DNA from: Tubiluchus corallicola
Lineage: Eukaryota > Priapulida > Priapulimorpha > Priapulimorphida > Tubiluchidae
Assembly: GCA_030141605.1 (NCBI GenBank)
Contig: JAQGDQ010002372.1
Location: forward strand, 684,001-748,000
DNA: 64,000 nucleotides
Reading direction: 5' to 3'
Notes under the pieces: generated by a model
The model's database searches: none
Seen by the model: the letters and a program-made list of their open reading frames with translations, nothing else
What the model was told of the DNA's origin: nothing
Shown: positions 1 through 12,600 of the stretch, piece after piece
How positions within the stretch are numbered: position 1 is the first letter of the stretch
How the letters are laid out: every line of letters starts with the position of its first letter
Position numbers and translations under genes: made by a program

Positions 1-3000
1 TTGTATTCGATGTTTCTTCTTCGCGAGCAACTGGCTCATCAAATTTCAAGAAACAGAATCTTCTGTTACTTGCAATCTCAGAAGCCTTTTGAAATCCGTT
101 ACAACAAACTGATAAACGGCTTGACGCTGCCATGTGCTGATCTATTCAAAATTCGGTGCGGTTATGGGGATCCGTGTTTGGTGGACAAACCACCAGTTTG
201 GAAATTAAGGTCACGAGTTAAGGTCAACTGAAAATCAAGTCCATAGGTCGCCTAACGTGAGTCTATTCGAGATAAAGCAAAATCTTAGCTCACTGCTGAT
301 ATGTGTCGACAAGCTTTTACATTTATTTGTAAGCATTTACTGATATTATTAATTACTTGTGGCAAACAGCTAAAAAAATTATACACAGTGCATAAAACCT
401 TGGGACTTTCTTGTTCTACATTAATTTATACGTAATTTAATTCTTAATTTTACTAAAGCTTTTTAAATGACTATGGCTGGCCATAAACTACTTTAGAGTG
501 AGTGATTCAGCTGCAAATAAAGTTTACAACTTCGCTTACTCATAGATTTTTACTTCTTCAAGCAGCGTCTATAGCAAACTGATATTACATAGTTTCAAAC
601 TGACTACTATCGACTATCGTGTATAGATTAAATGTTGTTATTTCTTACTAAGCGGCCAGTTAGAGTTTCGGGAAGTTTATCATTCGTATGCTGTTTGGAT
701 ATGTTTAAGATGTTTGTTTTAGAAGTGCATAGGGCTTGTTTGACTCTTATTCACGTACTTTTCCAAGAACTGGCGCTCCGTGCGAGCTGCCGCATTACAA
801 CGAGGTGATGCAACACCACCTCGCGAAGCCTACCAAGTTTGCAGCGAAAGCCTGAAGCCGTATGTGCAGTATGCAGCATCCATGCGTAGTGTATTTACAT
901 ATTCTACAACAATTAATATCTTTTTTATTTGCACTTTTATACTATTTACATATGTTTGCATGCATTATATAGTAATGTGCCATGGCGTGGAGCTACATAG
1001 ACGGGGAATAAAACGATTTTTTGTTAAAACAGGCAAACCAACAGCCGTCGAAATTGAATAAATTATTTAAAGAATAAAAAATTTATATAACAAAATATAT
1101 GACTTAAATTAAAAAAGATATTTAAAGTAGAGTACCTCCTTTGCTCAATTCGGCACACTAACATCCCACAAAAAGCGAGTATTCATCACTGGACCTACTA
1201 AGCGAGGATGGACGTAGCGAGACCGGAACCTCGTTCATTATCTACATTATGCCTCTAAGATAAGACATTGAACGCAGAAGTGTCTTAGCAACGATAGGAC
1301 GGGAAAACATCCACCTCAACGAGACCAACGTCATAATTAGCAAGGCAAATGATACCGACTCAACTTTAGCGAATTCAGAGGAACCAGGTTACCAGCCTAT
1401 TTTCTAACCAGCACGTGCGTTGCTTAACTGCACTTACCAAGCAAGTGCTGTAATCACTCGACTTTTCACCTGTCCTTATAGTTACTATTTAGTTCAGAAG
1501 ACGTTTATGTCGTAAAGTCGTGGCAGTTGTGTATTAAATTACGGCAAGTTTAAGAATTACAGTACAGATACACAGCCTGTAAGACAAACCAGCAAATACT
1601 GCATTGTAATTAATCAGTAATTCAATAAATGGAAGGTATTTGCTCTAGAAGGTAACTGCAAGCTTAACTGCAACTTGTTTTTCGAGATACAAAAATATCA
1701 GCGCGTAAAGTCTGCGCTGCATTAATAATGTTTACAGATAAGACGAAGCTTGACCGGGTAAATTTGCTACAGCGAAATTGCGACTGTTATGGAAGTTACA
1801 AAATTAGTACCTGGCTGATCATTCACTCCTGGCGATTGCGCATCATCAGCAAACAGACATCTCAGTTCCGCCAAAATGTAACAGCTGCCGTGGCTACCTC
1901 CTAGTCCTTGTCAAATATTTAATTTGTTAGTTTATTCACGTGGGCGTTTTGAATATCGATGCTTGCGTTTTCCATTACGGTTAATCTGGTTACGCGTGAC
2001 GGTTTCCCAGCATCCCTGGTAATTTGAGGATGATACTCTGGAAACCCCTGATGTTTTTATCCAACTAGTCTCTCTCATAAACACCTGCAGGTGTACCTAC
2101 CGCTACATTTGACAAGCTTTAATGCATTTGACGTGAAGTGAAACACTTTAAAAACAGCAATTTCTTTTCTAAAACGAGGAGCATTCTCGCCAATTAAGGT
2201 ATTACCTGCCTGGGATTGACTGCCTGGGGACACCTGTTGCTTATCTACATTTGAAGTACCATTTGTCCAATCCGGTCATTGTTACCTGTGCAGTGATCTG
2301 TGCAAGAACGGTTTCTCTGTCATCTGTGTTGTAGGTAAACAGATTTAGAGAAAATTCGACGTCTAAACAGACAAGATGCGTTACATACCTGCCTAATTGA
2401 CGATAAACTGTTAGTAACTTGAAAATTCGTTAAAAATCAAAAAATGTTAACTGATGTGAAAACAGTTTTTTAAATAATATGCGCCATTATAGAAGAATTC
2501 AGCTAGCAGAAGCTAACAGAGAATGAAATGACAGGCAGAAAACAGAAAGAAAGAGATATACAGACAGACAGAAAGCAGACAGTTAGAGGGAGGAAAAAGC
2601 ACTGAGACAGAGAGAGAGAGAGGTCGAGATAAGAGAGAGATAGTTAGCGACAGGTGAAGACAAAAAGAGACAGGGAGACGGGCACAGAGAGAGGGGATGG
2701 GAGGAATTGGAGGGCCAAAGGAGACAGTTATGCCTTCACAGCAATTGCTGCACTTGTCAGAGAAAAGTACAAGTGTCATTAAAATCTCGCAGTAATGTAA
2801 TATGGCTTGTGTTTTAGTGAAAGTATAGCAAAACTCTACTTGGATACACGATGCTGCCATTAATTTGACGTCAAACATATTGGTCTAGCGCTCCGCCTCC
2901 GCTGTAACGTAAGCACGCTCAGCGGCATTCGGCACAACAGCTCACGCTGGACAACAACTGTCTCAACTAAACTAAACTAAACTAAACTAAACTAAACTAA

Positions 3001-3652
3001 ACTAAACTAAACTAAACAGCATAACGGTCACAACTAATGTCTAATCAGCAGATAAACTCATTGTACTTTTTTATAAACACAAATTTGCAGAGCAGCAGCT
3101 AATTTTACACGAAATTAACACTTCAAGTAGCCAAAAATGACTTATCAGTTTAAACATAATATAGAGACGAAGTTTCAAAGCCCTACAAAATAAAGAGACA
3201 TAAGTATAATGAAGAAACTAAGCTAGTTAGTCTTGCTTTACAATAAATGAACAACAAAAATATTAAGTCTCTCTTGCCTTTGAATATACGAACATCATTC
3301 ATGCCTACTATGTCTTTTTTTCCTACATTAACTGATTATGTGCTCGTCTGCAAGATTTATTTAGTTTTTGTATTTTTCCGTTTGGTAGGCTAAGGAAAAT
3401 GGAACAAATTTGATTGTTCCATTCCATAGACGACCCTTATATTGAATGCCCGAGTTACATAATCCCAATGGCATCTTCAAACCATGATTATAACCAGAAA
3501 AGTAGTGTAAAATTAACTAATATTATATTGATTTATGATATAGATTTTGACCACATTTAAATTAACTCTGACTGCGAAGATCTCATTGAGGTTTATAAAA
3601 ACTGGGCGGAAAAGAAAACATTTTGTTTTGTCCTAATTTAAAGTTAATCATA
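1..3652. other. Non-coding stretch, no recognisable gene
   Basis: No open frame here resembles a known family. The sequence is AT-rich, with a GA-rich low-complexity patch at about 2513-2720 and a pentanucleotide array at 2966-3017. A more GC-balanced island at about 740-890 is open in more than one frame but has no convincing splice signals or similarity. The missing 5' exons of the CBF-beta gene that ends at 9140 could lie here or left of the window; I searched by eye for its conserved N-terminal motifs and did not find them. Confidence 0.5.
2966..3017. repeat. (ACTAA)n pentanucleotide microsatellite
   Basis: About ten uninterrupted copies of ACTAA run in direct tandem. The array is plainly visible and near perfect, which suggests recent slippage growth. 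Confidence 0.97.
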
Positions 3653-3654
3653 TA

Positions 3655-4625
3655 CCGTAAAACGGGGTGAGTTCGCCACCCGAGGGTGAGTTCGCCACCC
3701 CTTACGTATTGGCCATTGTAGGTTTGCTGTAACTATTGTTCAGTGTTTAATGAACAGATATCATGATCACCGTCATTATAAGCAGTTTACGACAGTTATC
3801 TTCTTTCAATTCGCACTAGAAGTATTCCATTCTGCGCTACATATTATTTGTCTACTATTTCTTGCTACTTAACATGCCACGCACCTGCACCCCTGTACCG
3901 GGTCATAGATACCAAAATTATACCCCAGAAGCTCTGGAAGCTGCCCTACATGCCGTCAAGAATACCAACAGGACAATCAGCCCAGCGGCGAGGCAATTCG
4001 GAGTTCCAAGAAAGACCCTTTCTGACAAACTCTCAGGAAGTCATCCCCGGAAGACCGGAGGTCAGCCAGTGTTCTCCGCCGCCGAGGAGCACGAAATCGC
4101 CAACACTCCCAGTGGCCGCTGAGTGGGGGTTCCCAATGGCTGCCATCGATCTCCGACTAGTGATTAAGAGTGTTCTTGACGCGAAGGGAATCCAGGAACG
4201 ACGATTCAAGGCAAACACCCCTGGAATAGACATTGTCAAATCATTCGCCCGAAGGAACAATCTGGTTTTCAGAGTGGCTGGCAACATCAAGGGCGCCCGC
4301 GTGAAGATCAGTGCAGAAGACGTTCAAGCCTTCCTTGCCAATGTAGAAGTTTCTATTTGAAAACTAAAACTAGACATTTTTTATAATTTTTTCATAGGGT
4401 GGCGAACTCACCCCCAACCAGCCAATCACAACCAGTTAATTTCAGCTGCCTAGAATGGCATTAAACAGTGTTAAATTGTTAGTGGCGAATTCACCCCACG
4501 ATAGTGTTTTATTCGAAGGGCAATATAAAGCTTGAACTAAGAAAATCGGTTTGGTAATTCTCTTGCTATGGCAGGAAACGTAAAAAAATACCCTTAAAAA
4601 GTGGCGAACTCACCCCGTTTTACGG
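3655..4625 (+). mobile_element. Non-autonomous pogo/Tigger-like DNA transposon with perfect TIRs
   Basis: The two ends form a perfect 25-bp terminal inverted repeat that begins CCGTAAAACGGGGTGAG and continues through TTCGCCAC. Each end is flanked by TA (3653-3654 and 4626-4627), the target duplication typical of the Tc1/mariner/pogo superfamily. The 14-16-bp motif GTGAGTTCGCCAC recurs just inside the ends: a second direct copy near 3685, and inverted copies near 4397 and 4481 besides the terminal one. These look like multiple transposase-binding sites. The interior codes only for the DNA-binding half of a transposase and no DDE catalytic domain, so this copy could only have moved with help from a full-length relative. 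Confidence 0.9.
3874..4360 (+). pseudogene. Transposase DNA-binding region (Psq HTH + CENP-B-type HTH), frameshifted and lacking DDE domain
   Basis: From the ATG at 3874 an 82-residue frame encodes a pipsqueak-type helix-turn-helix (YTPEALEAAL ... ISPAARQFGVPRKTL) and stops at 4122. In the next frame (+1) from about 4123 to the stop at 4360 comes a CENP-B/Tc5-type HTH region (WGFPMAAIDLR, RFKANTPGIDIVKSF, NIKGARVKIS). In pogo/Tigger transposases these two modules lie in one frame, in this order, followed by a DDE integrase domain. Here a frame change separates them and the DDE part is absent, because the element ends 265 bp later. An intron across 4090-4130 is not excluded but no good splice pair is seen. 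It is a broken transposase rather than a host gene because it sits inside intact TIRs. Confidence 0.8.
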
Positions 4626-4627
4626 TA

Positions 4628-6811
4628 GTTGTTTTTATCTAACTTGCAAAGCCGTGAAGTAAACTAAACTGCGTATTTTCTTGACTGTAAAATGATTTAG
4701 TCAGCAACTCACAGACGTTAAACGTTGTGCGTTTCTTCCCATAAACGAAACTAAACTATATATTTTCACTAATTCATTTGCAATTTCAATTGACAATAAT
4801 AAAATCTAGAACCAGGCCAATATTTCTCCCACTGACTAATGAAAAGTTGAGCATTTTTCATAACAGTGTTAGACGCAGCTTTAGCTCAATGTCCCGAACG
4901 TACCTGCGTTATTTAAACTCTGCAGGTGTGTGAAATAAATTGCACGCTGATTGGACGATTAACGAAAATGATTGACAATACGTTAGATGTCAATTCCTTA
5001 ATGATACATGCAAGTGTGTGCCTCGGTCCCACCACTGTCTTTCCATAATAGTGTAGCTACGATTTTTGTCCCTCGGAGCTATAATAAATGCAATATGCTA
5101 TATGCCTTTGATTATATTAACCTTTGACGTAAAAACCTGTCTAATGGACGAATATCCGTATCCGCGTTCATGGTTTCTTCATTATCTAACTTGTGCTTTA
5201 TTAAATCCGGCTTTAATCCTGTATATTGTTTTTACGAATTGAATGGAAAGTTTATTTTAAGCGACACAAATACTGTTTTTCAAACTGCGTAAGCAGTGGT
5301 AATAACCTAACATACAAGCTACTTGTCGCAAACATACCTACTTTAGATCCTTTATACAGAACATAAATAAAGACACACGCATACCTTTAGTTATTTATAG
5401 TGTAACAAACTAACTCCTCCAGGTTTCGCCAAGTTTATTGCAGGTGTCATTTGGGATTTTTGAAGGTTTGTCTAACAAATTGATCACCACTTTAGTTTTC
5501 AAGACTCAACGGAATACCTAGCTCATGAAAGTGTAATTTTGATTCTAACAATACTTTCCCTATAATATATTTAACTGCAGTGCCAGTCAGCAATAACAGT
5601 GACGGGCTTTATTCTATCACCTTGATGTTTTAAACAAACCTTCTTTCGGGCTCTTTGTATGTCATGATAAATATAACCGTATTTGTGTTTTCCTAGTTCT
5701 ATAGTTTGGAATGCAAGTGTTATTTGGCTGAATTTCCGATATGACCCCAGTTGAGATTATTGTGGCCCGTTTCCTGTACAATTCCTTAACATTTTAAAAC
5801 TACAACCCAGACGATTGCTTGAATACCCTTTGCAATCCGAAAAATCTCTGCACTAACAATCGAGTTGAAAGTTTGACAGAGTTACTCCAGCATATATTGC
5901 ATTAATCTACCTTATAACAGCATGCTGAAAGACGGCAGTATGTTTAAGGATGACTATTATAATGTTATGCTGATAATGTAGTTGTTCAACTTGAGCGATG
6001 GAGCGGGGAAAAGCTCTCCAAAAATGTTCTTTGTCCAAAAATGCAGATAATGGCCAATGCAAAAAATTTATTTACTGTCAGTCTCCATTCTTCGATTATA
6101 CAATTTGGGAGCAAGTCTCTGGGGAGGGAGGCTAATTCTGGCTATCGTTACATTACATCACTTAATTTATCCATAAATTCTTGCACCGAACTGCTTACAA
6201 TACCTTGTTATGATTACTGGCATTTTTCATTTCTTATTCTGCACAGAAACTTGAGCGGAAAAAATAAGTGTTAAGTAACGGGAAATCAATGCAAAATTGT
6301 CGCATAATACCAGGTGTAGCCCTTTTTTATCTTCACGGCATCACGAAACAGTATCAGCTAAACCCATATACATACACCCGAACGTTGCTTTTTTTGTTCA
6401 ATACGCGATGAAGAAACGTTACCAACAACGTATATGTGCTAAGTTACTCTTAAGACATTTTCCAAACTGGAGCAAAATAAAACTATATTTTATTTCTGTT
6501 ACACTGTAGATGTATGGCAAAATCTCGATGTTGGTCATTTGACCAACTATGCGTTTTTATACCGCCCCATACCGTGTCGCAGAAGATCAACTCGCCATCT
6601 GATGTCCCCGATGCAGTCCTTGTTTACGAACTCTGTGTTTCGAACGCTTGATATTTTTTGTACTTTTTTTAAAAAAAGAAAGATCTGTTTCCGAGGATAC
6701 CCTATAGTTTCAGCTAAATAGGTGCTCGTTAGTTGCATGGTTTAGATTAGGAAAATGAATATTAAAGGATGCATTTTAATTATTCAAAATTTTTCATTTT
6801 CTTTATTCTAG
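4628..6811. other. Non-coding, no feature recognised
   Basis: AT-rich sequence between the pogo-like element and the first recognisable CBF-beta exon. I see only short chance open frames. It is probably an intron or upstream region of the CBF-beta gene, whose earlier exons were not located. Confidence 0.4.
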
Positions 6812-9140
6812 GTACACATCTTATCACATTTTATTTTGGATGGTGTGTGCGTACGCTGGCGAGGATGGATAGACTCACAACGATTAGACGGTATAGGATG
6901 GCTTGAACTAGACGAAGAACGAGCGCGAGTAAGTCCCGAAAGCTTATTATAAACTGTGTCGTATTTATTCATTAAGCGTAAAACTAAATCTACTATTACA
7001 TGGTTCAGAGAGTGTCACTGATGAAAGCCGCCCATAAAGCAATTTTCATATTCTAAATCAAATACGTCAGCTGATGTTCTATAGCTAGCTAGACTTCTCT
7101 AGAATTATTTATTAGGTAACGATATTTTTAGATGTAAAAGCTTTTACAACATCCATCATTAAACGTTGTAGCTGGTTCAGCATAAACGAGTTTTTGTCGT
7201 TAAGGAAATTTGTGAACTTTTTAAATACACATAAAAATTTGTTTATTACTTTTTATATATCACATAGGCCTATACATAAATGTCATGAATTAATCATTTT
7301 CATTTTTCCTTTAATTTTCATTGCATTTGTTACAACCTTTACCGAACCTTTCTTTGTTATATATGCGAAATGTCGACCTCCGTTTAATAATGTCCATCTG
7401 TTTAATAACACTTCAAGAAAATACAAACAGAGAGGTGATAATAGGTGAATATAGAGCTGAGGAAGTTTCAATGGTTCATCTTATATCACAGTTCAACATA
7501 TTTAGCTGCGATAATTACTGTATAACAATTAAACGCTCTTTATTTTGCATAACGTCATTACTTATTTGACTTTCGTTATCATTATTTTGATCAATTCATC
7601 TTAGTCAAAATTCAACAGGTGTGCTAAAAACGATACAGCCATCTGCGATATAATGGTTAGCTTCGCTTGCGATTAGATCATCAAATTACAGGTATTCATT
7701 TGAAATCGGCTGAATTATATAAGAGACCTTTGTATCTGGGGTTGTCACCAGCTCGTTGCTAACAACGAAAATGAATACGATTTAAACTAATTAAACAAAG
7801 TGCGCGTGCCGGTACCTTAGAAGTAATCCATTGTTATACCGCGGTGTGACGGTTGTGTTTTGGTTACCATTCACAAGCCACTATTCAATTAACAGTGTTG
7901 CGGAGTTATAATATTTATGAAATACACTGTAAAACGTATTACCATCCAATCAATAGAAATGTCTCAAACTTGACTCGCGAGTAAAAATTTACGATTTTTT
8001 TAAATATGGGAATTGTGATAAAAGCGCGTGAGCATGAATTTATAGGCAAACAAAGTATACATCAATTTTTTGGTAATTGCAAAAATTGTAAACACACAAG
8101 TATAATGTCAGTATAGCCCAACCAAAACACAAATTTAGTATGAAAACAAAATTGATTAAATGCATTACTACTATAGTGACTACACTTCCTTTTCAGAATG
8201 AAGACGTGATATTACAGGAACAAGTAGAACAATACAACAGACGTTTACGAGAGTTTGAAGAACGACATAGAACTTATAAAGAAGAACAAAAATTAGTAAG
8301 TTTCAATGTTTCAGCAAATTAAGCTACTGCCTATTTGTATTTTGACATTATTTGGAGGTGAAAAGTTGAGTAACTACGATATGCGCATATAGCGAATGAA
8401 GTTAAACAATGCCGAGCTTGGTTAACGAATGGGTGGCAGCCGAGAAATATGTTTCTGGGACGTTTTGCCTACCATATTGCTCTGGCTGTTTATATTCCTG
8501 ACCAGTGGTGCGTTACTTTCTGAACTCCGTTATGTGAGGTGCACCTCTATCGAATCTGATGTTTTTTAAACAGTTCAGAACGAATTGTGTATCGGATTTC
8601 GCATTTAACTGTAGATATATGCTCAACCCAATGGCTGCTTAAACTTTCAGATTTCTCTAAACCTTTACTTACTTTTACAAAATGTTTTCCTGTGACAAGT
8701 TTATAATATAGTATGAGCAAAAAGTCATCATAGTCGAAGCAGAGGCCAGAGAATGACATTTGCAACCTGAAATAAACTGGGATTGGTGCCCACTGCCCAT
8801 ACATTAGAGGAGCGTCTAACTCTGAGTCACCACGATGCAGTGTCCGTCTGGGAGGAAATGAGATACTCTTTTGCTAGAAAGTCAGTGACTCAGACTTCAA
8901 AAAGTAAACTGTTGCCCTTGTGTAGGTAGTGAAGGAGTGGCCTAATACATGTATATCCTTACTCTACGTTCCATGTAAACGGTAGAGATTAAGACGTTAC
9001 TTAATTTCGAATAAACACACAACGTTTGCGTCTTGTGCATTACATTTTACAAAGTTATTTTATCTTTTTTTCAGTTAACAGTTCCCGAATCAGACATAAG
9101 AAAAATGGAACTGGAAGGCAGCGAAAGCGACAGCAACTGA
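6812..9140 (+). CDS. CBFB: Core-binding factor beta (CBF-beta/Brother) homologue, C-terminal three exons
   Basis: CBF-beta is the non-DNA-binding partner of Runx transcription factors; it raises Runx DNA affinity and protects it from degradation in the nucleus. Three phase-0 exons are seen. Exon 6812-6928 (after TTATTCTAG, donor GTAAGT) encodes FILDGVCVRWRGWID, SQRLDGIGWLELDEERAR, which matches the conserved core of the family almost residue for residue. Exon 8197-8295 (after TTTTCAG, donor GTAAGT) encodes the charged helix NEDVILQEQVEQYNRRLREF. Exon 9075-9140 (after TTTTTTTTCAG) encodes a short acidic tail ending in GSESDSN and a TGA stop. Together they give 93 residues, about half the family's usual length of roughly 140-190. 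The N-terminal half (Runx-binding strand region) was not found here and must lie in undetected exons or left of the window. The protein call is firm; the first exon present is not the gene start. Confidence 0.9.
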
Positions 9141-9600
9141 CAGTAACTGACCGCGTAGTGTGTACATATAGCCCTTTACAATCACTACATAGAAATGTTG
9201 GACAGCGTGTAACAGTTACTGATGGTTACTAGTACGTGGCATACAATTTAATTTAACCGTTCCATACTACAATTGTGATTTTTTGTTTCTGTAATAAACT
9301 GAATTGCCACTTCTTTAACTATAAGTGTAACAGTGCTATGTCACTGACATATAAAAAAATAACATGACATTCAGATATTCACATGCCAAACTAGTATAGC
9401 AAAGTGACAGCGATCAATTTACAGTCACTGGTCGCTACCACATAGAAATGTTGCACAGCGTCTAACAGTTGCTGATTTTTGCTAGTACATTGCGTGCTAC
9501 TTAACTTAACCGTTCCACATTATAATTACATGATTTTTGCCCGTTTAACTGTAAGTGTATCACATATCAAAAATGTCATTCTGATATTCATATGCCAAAG
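9130..9600. repeat. Diverged tandem duplication in CBF-beta 3' region
   Basis: Two related segments lie about 253 bp apart. Shared anchors are ACATAGAAATGTTG at 9187 and 9440, followed in both by a similar series: ACAGCGT.TAACAGTT.CTGAT, GCTAGTAC or ACTAGTAC, TTAACCGTTCCA, and a later GATATTCA.ATGCCAAA. Substitutions and small gaps separate the copies, so the duplication is old. The first copy overlaps the end of the coding sequence and the putative 3' UTR. Confidence 0.75.
9293..9298 (+). promoter_or_regulatory. Candidate polyadenylation signal of CBF-beta gene
   Basis: AATAAA lies 153 bp after the CBF-beta stop codon. It is the first canonical hexamer downstream, so a short 3' UTR is possible; later hexamers could also be used. 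Confidence 0.4.
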
Positions 9601-12600
9601 TAAACTAAGCTAAAGACTAAGTATTTCTAGGCCTCTTTCTAACTTTGTGTTTACATGACAAATTGAGCATCACACGAAAAAGTGTAGTAGTATGCTGCAG
9701 CAAAGTTCAATAAGTGTAAAACACTAAGAAAGTACTGTTACTAGGCTCTACTGAAGTCGCAATTTTACAGTATACGCATATACTTTAGCAGCATAAGTTA
9801 AAAGCATTTGTTGTAATCAGCTATACAGAACTTTTATTTAATTAAGCAGGATAAATCCAGAATGAATGTCTTTTGTCTTGCCATTGCGCCAAAGTGAGAT
9901 ATACATGTATTTGTAATATGTAAATGTGCTAAAAAGCAGTTATTAATTTATTCCCGCGCCAAAATTCGAGCGATTTTACAAACTTTTTGAAATTGTTTTG
10001 CCAAAAACTGATAGTTGTGAGAATTTATTTCTGTGTGAAACTTCTCAACCACGAAACAGAAAACAGGAACGCTGTCAAATTATAATTTATATGAAGTCTG
10101 TAATTCCCATAACAATTGTGTTTTGATAGTGACCATTTACTTTCATACAAGAAAATAATGGAATATTCTTCTTAACTCTTGGTCTGTGGACCTGTAGCAG
10201 CCCGAAAAAATATAGTGGTCTACTTAAACAATTTACCAAAAATTTCATCTGTATGCAAAAATCTAGCAATCGCACATTATTATGATTTCTATGCGGTATT
10301 TCTCAGTATTTCAAACACTGTAAATCGGTTTTTAATTACTGGTATTCAACCGAAATTTACATCACGTTTTCATCACCGCATTTACTTACAAGTTGTAAGT
10401 AACCTCGAGGTCTCACACGACTTTTCTGCTAGAACATGTAACGTTTACCATGTGATTATAGTTATTATTTATTATTTAAATTTCTATTTGAATGAATGAT
10501 GATAAATTGTATTATGTTCTTCAGCATGTATGATTATGAACTTTCAAACTTTAAGCTGACAACTAAAGTAAGTGAAAAGAGTGCGTCACAAATTCACAGT
10601 TTTAAATAATTATTTCTGTGTGGGCGTCTGTCAAACCCGTGGATGTAGTATTTGGATTATCTTGCAACTTAGCATCTTCTCACTTTGCAGTGAAAAACCT
10701 AAAGTCTCCATAGATAGTAATGGGGGGCTTTCTGAAATTAAATCAAAAGATATTTCATAATAACTACGCGCTTATTATTATAGTATATTACAGTGTTATG
10801 CAGAGATGCACACCGAACTAAATATTAAGTTGTAGTATTTCTCCTGTTCGCTACATAGGTTTTTCACTTGTTCTCACAATCACTTAACATGTTGCACTGT
10901 AAATTTGCCTTTTATTTGCACAAATAATTGTGTTGTTCTTAAGAGCACAAAAATGCGTAAAAAATTTGTGGTTTATTTAATATATAGATAAAAAATTTAT
11001 ATATTAATTTGCTGCAAATATCAAAAGTGTATAGAATTTTTACTTATGAGAAATTCCCGGTACAAAATGCAGGCATTAGCTATATACAACTTCAATGTTC
11101 CATGACATTTTTTGTACGTGTATCTATATCTATTTATATCATAACGTATTATGTAGGTAATTGTTATATTCGTTGCTATAATGTTATTGATTTGTTTAAT
11201 TTGTTTAGTTGTCTTGACGTAAGATCATAATGTTGCTTTTAGTACTATACAGTTGTACCTCAGTTTTACGTAGATTTGTATCGTGAATTCGTTTAGCTAA
11301 CTTTTCGCTACATGAGTTTCAAGCTGGCATAACGTGAATGTATTCGAATACGCCGTTTTCTGCATGGTGAGCCAGTCGATGTTGGTAATGATATTTCAGT
11401 AAACTTCTACATAAAACGTTCAGAGAATGGATCGTAACAATTCAGTTTCAAGAAATCATAGTGACGAAAGTCATTAAACTTGCTAAGGGAAAGTCCGAAA
11501 CTATCTGTATAAGTATAAAGGATTCAGAAATAGACGTAACTTTGTAAATTAATTTTCAGAAGAAAAATGTGAAACGGTCCCTATTTTGGTTAGTGCAAGC
11601 CTAAAATCGCCAGCTATTCTCCAGAACTTTTGGTAACAATTCTGTAACGGGTGAACAAAATTTTTATTAAAATTTGTGCACTGAAGGAACTCACTTTTTC
11701 ACCCATTTGAGCGTGAAGTTCATTTCCCCACAGCAAATGCCAAACAGTACATTCTTCACATTGTTCTTATTCGCCCGTCTTGTTTATCTTCATTGACAAA
11801 GACTTTCATGCCAAATTAATTTAGCATTTTCACACACACACACACACAGTTCCTTGCAGGCCTGGGTGCAGAAAACGAGTCAATTTTCCGGATTGTTAGA
11901 GTTCTTCAGTCACAGCAGCACAGAGCAGTAAAGTACTCCTATACGGATATTTTATAAACCTTCTATTTTTTCGATTATCGCGACATTCAGAAATCCATTA
12001 GGTCGGTAACTAAAACCACATCAGCTCACCAAACATTACGATAACGGATCGTTTTTGGTTTCGTTTTTGCTAAAAACAAGTAGTGCCTTTTTGCGCGTTT
12101 ACGAAAGACGATTGACAGTGCTTATGCACACAATTACATTTGCATCATGGGCGTACTGCAGTAGGCATTTATCAAATATCTTGTAAGATAGCCTATGCCT
12201 AAAATTTCACACTTTGTACTAAGTCAATCATTTTGCAAACTATTTCACCTCTTATTTTGTATTAAATTAAGTGTTTATGCATCTAAGTCATATGCAGAAT
12301 AGCATACCAATGTTTGCGTCAGTTACATGCATAAAATGTATATTTGCTGAACCTTAACTAGGTTCAGTAGTGCAAAATGCTCGTTTGTGCTTAAATGAAG
12401 GTGATTATTATTATAATTAAATTTACAATACTATTATTTTTATAAAGAGAAAGTAATGTGTGCACTTTTATTTTATCATAGCTTTTATGTGTATCTTTTT
12501 TGCTAGTTTAGAGCTTCATGCGAAACTTTAACAACTGGAACGTCATTTGACATTCTCAGAACACGACCAATCCACTTTGACTAGCATCTCCCAAGGACAA

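Noticed and set aside
740-1061. GC-balanced island with a 93-codon frame that vaguely recalls part of CBF-beta (PPREAY)
   Set aside because: The similarity is only a few residues, the surrounding residues do not fit, and no splice site places it before the exon at 6812.
3388-3455. A possible CBF-beta exon containing GTNL after a pyrimidine tract and AG
   Set aside because: The residues around GTNL do not match the conserved segment and a stop follows quickly.
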